Assembly: GCF_013184545.1 (NCBI RefSeq)
Contig: NZ_JAAOJA010000010.1
Span: forward strand, 152,354-216,353
Length of the DNA: 64,000 nucleotides
Direction of reading: 5' to 3'
DNA from: Pseudomonas tumuqii
GTDB lineage: Bacteria > Pseudomonadota > Gammaproteobacteria > Pseudomonadales > Pseudomonadaceae
Positions 16,096 through 25,000 of this stretch are shown piece after piece. The stretch's first letter is position 1, and each line of letters opens with the position of its first letter. The translations under genes and the position numbers were made by a program. Below the pieces are notes generated by a model that was not told where the DNA came from, did not search any database, and was given only the letters and a program-made list of their open reading frames with translations.

Positions 16096-17067
16096 TCAGT
16101 CGCGCACGATCTGGTTCTTGCCCTGCCGTTTGGCCTGGTACATCGCCGTATCGGCGCGGGCGAACAGCATACCCAGGCTGGCGTCGTCACCACGCAAGCT
16201 GGTCAGGCCCTGGCTCACCGTGACACCGAACGACGCCCGTTCGTGGCTGAAACGCAAGCGCTGCACCTCCCGCTGCAAGCGCTCGGCGATCTGCTCGGCC
16301 AGGGCTGGCTCGCAGCCCGGAAACAGCGCGGCGAACTCTTCACCGCCGATGCGCCCGAACAGATCACCACGGCGCAACACCGACGCGCCACAGCTGGCCA
16401 GGCGCTGCAGCACCTGATCGCCCATCTGGTGACCATAGCTGTCGTTGATCTGCTTGAAGTCGTCGATGTCGAGCAGGAGAAAGGCCAAGGGACTGCCGAA
16501 CTGGCGGGCATGCTCGAACTCGCGCTGGGCACACTCGAAGAAATGCCGGCGGTTGCTGCTCTGGGTCAGCACGTCGGTGGTTGCCAGGCGATGCAACTCG
16601 CCTTCCAGCTGCTTCTTGTCGGTAATGTCTTCGGCGATGCCGACGATGATCTGCGCTTGCCCAGCCTCACTCGAGCGACTGATAAAGCATTTGTCGCTGA
16701 GCCAGCGCAACTGCCCGTCGGCGCGAATGATGCGGTACTCGCGGGCTTCCACCGCGCCGGTTTCCAGCACCTTGGCCAGGCTCTCGGCGGCATAGTCGAG
16801 GTCGTCCGGGTAGATGCTGTTGCGCCATTCGCCGTAGTCGGCCAACAGCAACGCGGCAGAGCGACCGAAAACCCGCTCATAGGCCGGGCTGACGTAGATC
16901 ACCCGCTGCGCCTGCCAGTCGAATGCCCAGAGCACCGCATTGACGCTGCCGAGCAGGCTGCTGAAGAGTTGCTCGCGCTCACGCAGGCGCTCGACTTCGG
17001 CACGGCTGTGCAGCAGTGCCAGGGTCAGGTCTTCCAATTGCTCCGATGAGTTGCTGCACTCGTCCAT
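16096..17067 (-). CDS. PAS-GGDEF diguanylate cyclase
   Basis: A 323-aa soluble protein. A coiled-coil start (LTLALLHSRAEVERLRERE) precedes a PAS domain (about 35-160; YVSPAYERVFGRS, YPDDLDYA) and a GGDEF domain (about 170-323). The active loop reads GGEEF and is preceded by an RRGD inhibitory site 5 residues upstream, so an active, product-inhibited c-di-GMP synthase is expected. The ATG at 17067 gives the length recalled for PA0290; the longer open frame upstream crosses the desA terminator and is discarded. The gpuA/gpuP/gpuR genes found between PA0290 and desA in PAO1 are missing here. Confidence 0.88.
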   Translation of the reverse strand: MDECSNSSEQLEDLTLALLHSRAEVERLREREQLFSSLLGSVNAVLWAFDWQAQRVIYVSPAYERVFGRSAALLLADYGEWRNSIYPDDLDYAAESLAKVLETGAVEAREYRIIRADGQLRWLSDKCFISRSSEAGQAQIIVGIAEDITDKKQLEGELHRLATTDVLTQSSNRRHFFECAQREFEHARQFGSPLAFLLLDIDDFKQINDSYGHQMGDQVLQRLASCGASVLRRGDLFGRIGGEEFAALFPGCEPALAEQIAERLQREVQRLRFSHERASFGVTVSQGLTSLRGDDASLGMLFARADTAMYQAKRQGKNQIVRD

Positions 17068-17130
17068 AAACAGTCGCCATCCTGGTGAAGGTTTGAACCA
17101 TGGGGGCAGCATAGAAGGTTGTCGGCGCAG

Positions 17131-17160
17131 AAAACAAAAAGCCCGCCGAACGGCGGGCTT
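17131..17160 (-). terminator. terminator of desA
   Basis: On the minus strand, AGCCCGCCG, a short loop and CGGCGGGCT are followed by TTTTTGTTTTC, about 20 bp after the desA stop. This is a classic strong rho-independent terminator. Confidence 0.9.
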
Positions 17161-17180
17161 GGGCAGCCGATCAGCCGTTA

Positions 17181-18368
17181 TCAGGCGACAGCGGCCGGGC
17201 GCAGCGAATAGGTTTTCAGCTGCTCGGCAAAATCGCGCAGCGACTGGATACCACTGGCCTCGGCTTCGTGGACCCACTGCTTGATCGCGTCGAGCATTTC
17301 GTGGCCATTGGCGCTGGTCTTGAGCCAGATCTGCTGCAGCGCCAGGCGCTTCTCGTAGATCACCTTGAGCGCCTGACTCTGCGCCAGCATGGCGTCGATC
17401 CGCAGCTGCTGCTGGTCGCGCAGCAGGCTCGGCTCGCGGCCCAGCAGGCGCTTGGCGCGGTGAAACTGGTGGCGTACCGAGGCGTCGGCCTTGGCCAGTT
17501 CCTGCTTGACCAGCGGACCGATCACCAGCTTGCGGTACTGCGCCATGATCTGGAAACGGTTGTTGAGGATCGCCATGGCGGTGTCCATATCCAGGTGGCG
17601 CTTGCCCTCGATGCGATGGGCGATCGGCGCCACGCGCTGCACCTTGGCCAGCCCGAGCAGGCTGAACAGCTGGATCCAGGCCCAGCCCATGTCGAATTCC
17701 CACTTGCGCACCGACAGCTTCGCCGAGTTGGGATAGGTGTGGTGATTGTTGTGCAGTTCTTCACCGCCGATCAGGATGCCCCACGGCAGCAGGTTGGTCG
17801 CGGCGTCGCGGCATTCGAAATTGCGATAACCGACGGCATGCCCGAGACCGTTGATCACCCCGGCCGCCCAGAGCGGAATCCACATCATCTGGATCGCCCA
17901 GACGCTGATGCCGATGACCCCGAACAGGGCCAGGTCGATGAGCGCCATCAGGGTCACGCCGCCAAAGGTATAGCGCGAGTAGAGGTTGCGCTCGATCCAG
18001 TCGTCCGGGCAGTTCTTGCCGTAGATGCGCAGGGTTTCCGGGTTCTTCGCCTCTTGCTGATACAGCTCGGCGCCGGTGCGCAATACCGTGCCCAGGCCCT
18101 TGATCACCGGGCTGTGCGGGTCGTCGACGGTTTCGCACTTGGCGTGGTGCTTGCGGTGGATAGCGGTCCATTCACGGGTGTTCTGCCCGGTGGTCAACCA
18201 CAGCCAGAAACGGAAGAAGTGCTTCAGCGCTGGATGCAGCTCCAGGGCGCGGTGGGCAGAATAACGGTGCAGGTACACCGTGACGCCGACTATGGTGATG
18301 TGCGTCATCACCAGGACGGCAGCGATCAACTGCCAGACCGACAGGTCAAGAAAACCGTTGTACCACAT
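17181..18368 (-). CDS. desA: acyl-lipid delta-9 fatty acid desaturase
   Basis: A 395-aa membrane di-iron desaturase. The three histidine boxes are HRYSAH (34-39), HRKHH (71-75) and HNNHH (206-210), with hydrophobic pairs at about 12-30 and 135-175. It introduces a cis double bond into phospholipid acyl chains in the inner membrane, adjusting fluidity. Position next to the PA0285 homologue matches P. aeruginosa desA (PA0286). The C-terminal 170 residues form a charged helical tail usual for this Pseudomonas subgroup. Divergent from the PAS-GGDEF-EAL gene across 167 bp. Confidence 0.93.
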   Translation of the reverse strand: MWYNGFLDLSVWQLIAAVLVMTHITIVGVTVYLHRYSAHRALELHPALKHFFRFWLWLTTGQNTREWTAIHRKHHAKCETVDDPHSPVIKGLGTVLRTGAELYQQEAKNPETLRIYGKNCPDDWIERNLYSRYTFGGVTLMALIDLALFGVIGISVWAIQMMWIPLWAAGVINGLGHAVGYRNFECRDAATNLLPWGILIGGEELHNNHHTYPNSAKLSVRKWEFDMGWAWIQLFSLLGLAKVQRVAPIAHRIEGKRHLDMDTAMAILNNRFQIMAQYRKLVIGPLVKQELAKADASVRHQFHRAKRLLGREPSLLRDQQQLRIDAMLAQSQALKVIYEKRLALQQIWLKTSANGHEMLDAIKQWVHEAEASGIQSLRDFAEQLKTYSLRPAAVA

Positions 18369-18535
18369 GAGCCGAGAGCCTCTTGAAAGGAAAACATGGC
18401 GTGACTGAGAGACTCAGGCCACAGTGCATTATCCCCGACATGGATCATAAAACCAGTTGGTCTTTTAGATAACAATGTCGAGCCGCTGCCTAGACTATTA
18501 TCACAGTGCCCACTTAGAGAGCCGATAGACGCCTT

Positions 18536-20809
18536 ATGAGCCTACACCAAGGAGCGGTGCGCCTGAGCCTGATCTACCTGCTGGCGGCCGGGCTGTGGGT
18601 CTTCTTCAGCGACTCCCTGCTGGCCGGGTTGCACCTGCCTGCCGAGCGTGCCGAACAGGTGCAGCTGCTCAAGGGGTTGTGCTTCGTCCTGCTCAGCAGC
18701 GTCCTGCTGTACCTGATCCTGTGCTCCCACCTGCGCCAGCAGGCCCGCATGCGCAGAACCCTGCGCGCCAGCGAAGAGCGCCTGAACCTGGCCTTGGAGT
18801 CGGCCAAGGAAGGCTTGTGGGACTGGGACCTGCGCAGCGACAAGGTGTTTTTCTCGGCGGGCTACGCCGCCCTGCTCGGCCTGCAACCCCCCGCACTGGG
18901 CAACAGCCGGGCGCGCTGGTTGCAACAGCTGCACCCCGACGACCGCACCCATTACGAGCACACCATCGCCACTATCCAGGACAACGCCAGCCAGGAGGCG
19001 TTCGAGGTGACCTTGCGCATGCGCCATCAGGATGGCGACTACCGCTGGATCCAGTCACGCGGGCAGCTGCAGCTCGACGCCCAGGGCCGACCGGAGCGCT
19101 TTATCGGCACCGCCAGCGACATCAGCCTGCAGCGGGCCAATGAATACAGCCTGCGCCAGGCCGCCGCCGTGTTCGACGCGACCCAGGACGGGGTGCTGGT
19201 CACCGACAGCGACCAGCACATCGTCCACGTCAACCCGGCCTTTACCCGCATCACCGGCTACAGCCCCGAGGAAATCATCGGACGTCGGCCCAACCACCTG
19301 AGTTCGGGTCGCCACGACCAGGCGTTCTACCAAAGCCTGTGGCACGCGCTGGCAGCCCGGGGCAATTGGAGCGGAGAAATCTGGAACCGGCGCAAGAACG
19401 GCGAAATCTACCCGCAGTGGCAGCGCATCCGCGCCATCCACGACGAGAAAGGCGAGCTTAGCCACTACGTCGCGGTGTTCTCCGACATCAGCGCGCTGAA
19501 GCGCTCGCAGAGCGAACTGGACCACCTGGCCCACCATGATCCGCTGAGCGGGCTGCCCAACCGCCTGCTGTTCACCGAGCGGGTCGAGAACGCCATCAAG
19601 CGCGCCAAATCCGCACAGCAGGGCGCGGTGCTGCTGATCGACCTCGATCACTTCAAACACATCAATGAAAGCCTGGGCCACAACATCGGCGACCTGCTGC
19701 TCAAGGCGGTCGGCGAGCGGCTGGCCGCACAACTGGGTGAAGGCATGACCCTGGCGCGCCTGGGCGGTGACGAGTTCGGCCTGCTCTGCGAAAACTGCCT
19801 GGATGCCCCCCAGGCCGCCAGCCTGGCCCAGCTACTGCTGAACAGCCTGGGCGCACCGTTCAACCTCGAGAAACATGAGTTCTACATGAGCGCCAGCATC
19901 GGCATCAGCCTGTTTCCCAGCGATGCCGAAAACCTGGAGCAGGTCCTGCGCAATGCCGACTCGGCGCTGTCCAAGGCCAAGAGCAGCGGCCGCGAAGGCT
20001 ACGCCTTCTATACCCAGGAGCTGACCGAGTTCGCCCGCCACCGCGTCGACCTGGTCAGCGCCTTGCACCATGCCTTGGATAACCAGGAACTGCGTGTCTA
20101 CTACCAGCCGCTGCACGACATGGCCAGCGGCGAACTGATCGGGGCCGAGGCGCTGGTGCGCTGGCAGCACCCGCAACGCGGCCTGGTAGCGCCCGGGGAG
20201 TTCATCCCGATCGCCGAAGACAGCGGCCTGATCGGCGCCATCGACGCCTGGGTACTGCAGCAGGCCTGCCGGCAGATGGTGCTCTGGCAACATCAGGCGC
20301 ACGCGCCGCGTTTCGTCGCCGTCAACGTTTCCAGCCGCCTGTTCAGCCGCGGCGGGCTGGATCTGCAGGTGGCCCAGGTGCTGGCCGATACCGGCCTGGA
20401 TCCCGCCTGCCTGGAACTGGAAGTCACCGAAAGCGCGGTGATGGACAACCCGGATGCTGCCTTGGCGCTGCTCGAGCGCCTGCGGGCCCTGGGTGTTCGC
20501 CTGGCGATCGACGACTTCGGCACCGGCTACAGCTCCCTGGCCCGGCTCAAGCGCCTGCCCGTGCACAAACTCAAGCTCGACATGAGTTTCGTCCGCGGCC
20601 TGCCTCACGACAGCGACGATGTCGCCATTACCCGCGCGGTGGTGGCCCTGGGGCACAGCCTGGACCTCAAGGTACTGGCCGAAGGCATCGAACGGCCGGA
20701 ACAGATGGAGTTCCTCCGCCAGATCGGCTGCGACTATGGCCAAGGCTATCTGTTCGGCCGGCCACAACCGGTCGGGCCCGAGCCGACACCCGCCGTAGCG
20801 GCGTCCTGA
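18536..20809 (+). CDS. pipA: membrane PAS-PAS-GGDEF-EAL protein, PA0285/PipA-like
   Basis: 757 aa. Two membrane helices (about 11-30 and 44-65) are followed by PAS domains (about 80-200 and 205-325), GGDEF (330-495; intact GGDEF at 410-414, no RxxD inhibitory site upstream) and EAL (505-750; GAEALVRWQHP, DDFGTGYSS, KLDMSF, LAEGIE). The catalytic EAL residues look complete, so c-di-GMP hydrolysis is likely; cyclase activity is possible but in such hybrids is often regulatory. Synteny beside desA identifies it with PA0285 (PipA), a phosphodiesterase. In PAO1 the next gene is PA0284 (oscA-like); here about 21 kb of other genes intervene. Confidence 0.9.
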   Translation: MSLHQGAVRLSLIYLLAAGLWVFFSDSLLAGLHLPAERAEQVQLLKGLCFVLLSSVLLYLILCSHLRQQARMRRTLRASEERLNLALESAKEGLWDWDLRSDKVFFSAGYAALLGLQPPALGNSRARWLQQLHPDDRTHYEHTIATIQDNASQEAFEVTLRMRHQDGDYRWIQSRGQLQLDAQGRPERFIGTASDISLQRANEYSLRQAAAVFDATQDGVLVTDSDQHIVHVNPAFTRITGYSPEEIIGRRPNHLSSGRHDQAFYQSLWHALAARGNWSGEIWNRRKNGEIYPQWQRIRAIHDEKGELSHYVAVFSDISALKRSQSELDHLAHHDPLSGLPNRLLFTERVENAIKRAKSAQQGAVLLIDLDHFKHINESLGHNIGDLLLKAVGERLAAQLGEGMTLARLGGDEFGLLCENCLDAPQAASLAQLLLNSLGAPFNLEKHEFYMSASIGISLFPSDAENLEQVLRNADSALSKAKSSGREGYAFYTQELTEFARHRVDLVSALHHALDNQELRVYYQPLHDMASGELIGAEALVRWQHPQRGLVAPGEFIPIAEDSGLIGAIDAWVLQQACRQMVLWQHQAHAPRFVAVNVSSRLFSRGGLDLQVAQVLADTGLDPACLELEVTESAVMDNPDAALALLERLRALGVRLAIDDFGTGYSSLARLKRLPVHKLKLDMSFVRGLPHDSDDVAITRAVVALGHSLDLKVLAEGIERPEQMEFLRQIGCDYGQGYLFGRPQPVGPEPTPAVAAS

Positions 20810-20855
20810 CCAATCAAGCATCATGGCCAGCAGAACCAAGGAATAGCCGACACCT

Positions 20856-22019
20856 ATGCGGGTAATGATTCTCGAAGACGATCACTGGATCGCCGATCTG
20901 CTCAAGCAGATCGTTCTGAGCCTGCGTCCGCATGCCGAAATCGTCTGCCTGGGCAGCGTGGCCGAAGCCCTGACGGACTGGCAACAACAGCCCAGCGATC
21001 TGCTGATCAGCGACTGGAACCTGCCGGACGGCGAAGGCACTCGGCTGCTCAAGCAGGTGCGCCAGCAGAACCGCGACGTGCCACTGGTGATGATCAGCGG
21101 TCGCACCGACCGCAACAGCGTGGTGGAAGTGCGCGCGCTGGGCATCAACGCCTTCATCAGCAAACCCTTCCAGGCCTCGCGCGTAGCCGCCAGCCTGGAC
21201 CAGTTGCTGCCTGCGGCTGAGACAGAGACAGAGACAGAGACAGAGACAGAGACAGGGAATCACTCGGCCCGCGCCGTCAGCGACGCAGACTTCGTGGCTT
21301 ACCTGAAAAAACTGCCCGCCAGCGAACTGGACCTGCCGCTGAGCAAGGGCATCCGCGATCGCCTCCTGCAAAGTTTCAAGGGCGAGCAACTGAGCCTGCG
21401 CGAGCTGGCCGAGGACTGGCGCCACGACCCGGCCCTGAATGCCCGGCTGCTGACCGTGGCCAACAGCAGTGCCTACAACGCTGCAGGCCGCCCCTGCATC
21501 GGCCTGCTTGAAGCGCTGCAGAAACTCGGTGCGGCAACCAGCCTCAACCTGGCCATGGGCCTGGCCCTGCGCCAGTCCAGCACCCTGGATAACCCGCTCT
21601 TGCGCAGCCTCGCCGATGCACACCTGGATGCCAGCGAACAGCTGGCCGAAACCAGCATGGCCCTGGCCCGCCAATGCAGCCTGGATCCGGCGCCCTTTCA
21701 TAGCGCGGCGCTGCTGCACCGCATGGGCGAGCTCTGCGTGCTCTATCTGGCCCAGGCCTGGGAGAAACGCGGTCACAGCCTCGGCGAGGAGCAGGTGGTA
21801 CAAGCGCTTGGCCAATTCAGTTCGCCCTTCGCGATTGCGATCAAGGCGCGCTGGCAGTTGCCCATGGTCCTGCGCGATCTGATTGGCGCCTGCTATGCCC
21901 TGCCCAACAACAGCGTCAAGCGCGCGGCCGTACTCATGCGCCTGGCCGCCTGTGAGCAGGATCCGCTTGCCGACAGCAAGGACCAGGCGCGCCTGCGTCG
22001 CCTCGCCGGGCTGGCCTGA
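20856..22019 (+). CDS. response regulator REC-HDOD protein
   Basis: 387 aa. The receiver domain (1-120) has the acidic pair Glu7/Asp8-9, phosphoacceptor Asp53 (LISDWNLPDGEG), Thr/Ser81 (MISGR) and Lys103 (ISKPFQ). A 12-residue linker of alternating Glu-Thr (122-133), encoded by six GAGACA repeats, joins it to an HDOD domain (about 150-345), a catalytically silent HD relative used in signalling. Seven upstream bases ACACCT give a weak SD. It is followed 29 bp later by the large histidine kinase, its probable partner. Confidence 0.85.
   Translation: MRVMILEDDHWIADLLKQIVLSLRPHAEIVCLGSVAEALTDWQQQPSDLLISDWNLPDGEGTRLLKQVRQQNRDVPLVMISGRTDRNSVVEVRALGINAFISKPFQASRVAASLDQLLPAAETETETETETETGNHSARAVSDADFVAYLKKLPASELDLPLSKGIRDRLLQSFKGEQLSLRELAEDWRHDPALNARLLTVANSSAYNAAGRPCIGLLEALQKLGAATSLNLAMGLALRQSSTLDNPLLRSLADAHLDASEQLAETSMALARQCSLDPAPFHSAALLHRMGELCVLYLAQAWEKRGHSLGEEQVVQALGQFSSPFAIAIKARWQLPMVLRDLIGACYALPNNSVKRAAVLMRLAACEQDPLADSKDQARLRRLAGLA
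21219..21254 (+). repeat. hexanucleotide microsatellite, (GAGACA)6
   Basis: Six perfect tandem copies of GAGACA within the REC-HDOD gene encode an (Glu-Thr)6 linker. Because the unit is 6 bp, slippage changes linker length without shifting the frame. Confidence 0.97.
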
Positions 22020-22048
22020 ATGCAGCCGGCTCGCTCAGCAGGTCGCGC

Positions 22049-25000
22049 ATGAACCGCGAGGGAAACTCCTCGGCGATCCGCTGGATAGTCGGCCTCGGCA
22101 GCCTCGGCCTGGCACTGTTCTTTGCCGGGCTGGGCTGGCTCGCCCTGAGCGAACGGGAAACCTTCTGGCAACTGCAGATGACCAAGCAGGCCGATTTGCA
22201 GCGCCTGGCCCTGCATGGCAGCCAGCGCCGCCAACTGGATCAGGCGCAGCTGCTGGCAGAGAGCATTGCCGCCGACTCCTGGGTCATCGAGTTGGTGCGC
22301 CAGGCCTATGCCCTGCACAACAGCGGCAAGCCGGATCAGGCCGCCGCCAACGCCATCCGCAACCAGCTCTATACCCGCCTGGCCCCGCGCTGGCGCAACC
22401 TGCAGGCCAGCCACCCGTTCAAGCTCTACCTCCACCTCGCGCCCACGGCGCAAGTCTTGCTGCGCGTGCACCAGCCGGAACGCTTTGGCGACCAGCCCGG
22501 CGCCCAGCGCGCAATGCTCGCGGATGCCCTGCATGACCGGCAATTCAAGGCCGGTCTGGGGCTTGGCGCCGACAGCCTGGTGATGCGTGCCATTACCCCG
22601 CTGCAGGTGGCTGGCACACTCGAGCCCGTGACCATCGGCGCCCTGGAAGTCACCCTGAGCCTGCACAACGACCTGCAACAGCTGGATCAGGAGCTGGATG
22701 CCGGCGTCGCCCTGCTGTTCAAACACTCCGCGCGTGCGCCGCCGTTCAGTGGCGAGGTGCTGCGCGGCCTGAGTAACGACAGCGACGACTGGTACCTGGA
22801 AGGCTCCTCGCGCGCGCAGATCCAGCGCTGGCAAGCCCAGCGGCTGCTGCCCGCACCCGCCAGCGGCAACACCCTCAAACTGCTCGACGATCAGGGCCAT
22901 ACCTTTTTGCTCAACCAGACCATGCTGCCAGGCTATCGACCCGGAGCGGCGGCCGAGCCAAGCATCCTGGTCACGGCCCTGACCTGGCGCGATATCAGCG
23001 AACAGGTCGCGCGCCACCAGAGCGACCAGCGCTGGCTGATCGGTAAGTGGCTGCTGGCCTGGCTCGGCGCCGAAGCCCTGCTCCTGTTGCTGCTGCTGAG
23101 CACCCGCCATGCCAGCCAAACCCTGATCCGCCGCCACCGCGACGAGCTGCAGCACAGGCACCAGCAGAGCGAGCAGTCGCGTCAATTGCTGGCCGTCATC
23201 GCCCAGGCCCAGGCGGCCTATATCACCGCACAGAACCAGCGCGAAGCCTTCGATGCGCTGCTTGAGCGGATCCTCGACCTGACCGCCAGCCAGTTCGGTT
23301 TCATCGGCGAAGTGCTCGAGGATCAACAGGGCGCGCCCTACCTGCACACCTACAGCATCAGCAATATTGCCTGGGACAGCGCCAGTGCCGCGTTCTATGC
23401 CGAGCGTTCGGCCCAGGGCATGGAGTTCCGCAAGCTCGACACGCTGTTCGGCCAGGTCATGCGCAGCGGCGAGGCGCTGATCAGCAATGCGCCTGCGCAG
23501 CATCCGCACAGTGGTGGTTTACCCGAAGGGCATCCGCCGCTACTGGCGTTTGCCGGCCTGCCCATTCATGCCCATGGCCGCCTGGTGGGCATGCTCGGCC
23601 TGGCCAACCGCGCAGATGGCTATCCGCAGAGCCTGGCCGAGCAGCTGCAGCCCCTGCTCGCCACCCTCGGCCAGTTGATCGAGGCGCTGCGCCGCGACGT
23701 GCAGCGCGAGCAGGCCCAGCAACACCTGCAGCGCCAGCAGGCGGCCCTGCGCGTGCTCAACGAGATTGCCGCCCTGCCCACCCTGAGCAGTCAGGAGCAG
23801 CTGCGCCAGGCTCTGCAACTGGGCGCCAGTTTCTACCAGGTGCCGCTGGCGATCATCAGCCAGATCGAGGCCGAGGATTACCAGGTACGGGTGCAGGTTT
23901 CCCCGGCGGGCGCCCTCAGTGACGGCCAGCACTTCCCCCTGGGCGACACCTACTGCAGCCTCACCCTGCACAGCGATGAGGTCCTGGCCATCGAGCACAT
24001 GGGCCAGTCGGTTCATGCCGCCCACCCCTGCTACCCGCTGTTTACCCTGGAAACCTACATCGGCATCGCCATCTGGGTCGCCGGCCAGCGTTTCGGCACC
24101 CTGTGCTTCGCCTCGCCCGAGGCGCGCAGCCAGCCATTCGATGAGGCCGACCGCGAATTTCTCCGCCTGTTCGCCCGTTGGGTCGGCGCGACCCTGGAGC
24201 GCCAGCAGCAGGAGCAGACCCGCCAGACCCTGATGGAGCGCCTGGATCAGGCCCAGCGGATCGCCCGCCTGGGCCACTGGCAAGCCAATCTGCAGACCGG
24301 CGAGCTGGACTGGTCGAGCACCATCTTCGACATTTTCGGTTATGACGCCGAGGGGTTTGCCCCGAGCGTCGAGGCGTTCCAGGATTGCGTGCACCCCGCC
24401 GACCGGGCCCTGGTCGCGGCCAGCGAACAACGAGTGCTGGCGGGCGGCCTGCACGACGTGGTGCATCGCATCGTGCGCCCCGATGGCGAGATCCGCTGGG
24501 TGCATGAACTGGCTCGCCTGCAGGCCGACGAACAGGGGCGCATGACCCGCCTGGCCGGCACCGTGCAGGATGTCAGCGAGCTCAAGCAGCGCGAGGCTCA
24601 GGTGCAAGAAGCCCGTGCCTTCCTCCAGGCCGTGCTCGATTCGGCTACCGGGGTTGCCATCATCGCCACCGATACCTGCGGGCTGATCAGCCTGTTCAAT
24701 CCGGGTGCCGAACTGCTCACCGGGTATAGCGCCGCGGAAGTCATCGGCCAGCACTCGCCGATGCTGTTTCACCAGCCCGAAGAGCTGCGTGCCCGCGGCA
24801 GCGAACTGAGCCGCGAGCTGGGCCGTGAAATCCATGGTTTCGAGGTGTTCGTCGCCACTGCCCAGGGTAGCGAGGCGAACACCCGGCAATGGACCTATCT
24901 GCGCAAGGACGGCGAGCCGCGCCTCGTCAACCTGACGCTCAGCGCCATCCGCAACGAACAGGACAGCGTCCACGGCTACCTGGGCATCGCCACCGATGTC

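Noticed and set aside
16096..17703. Long upstream extension of the diguanylate cyclase frame
   Set aside because: It would run through the desA terminator and antisense to desA, with Arg/Gly-rich low-complexity text. The shorter 323-aa form fits the family.
21219..21254. Tandem repeats as a CRISPR array
   Set aside because: The unit is 6 bp, has no spacers and is inside a coding gene; no cas gene is present.
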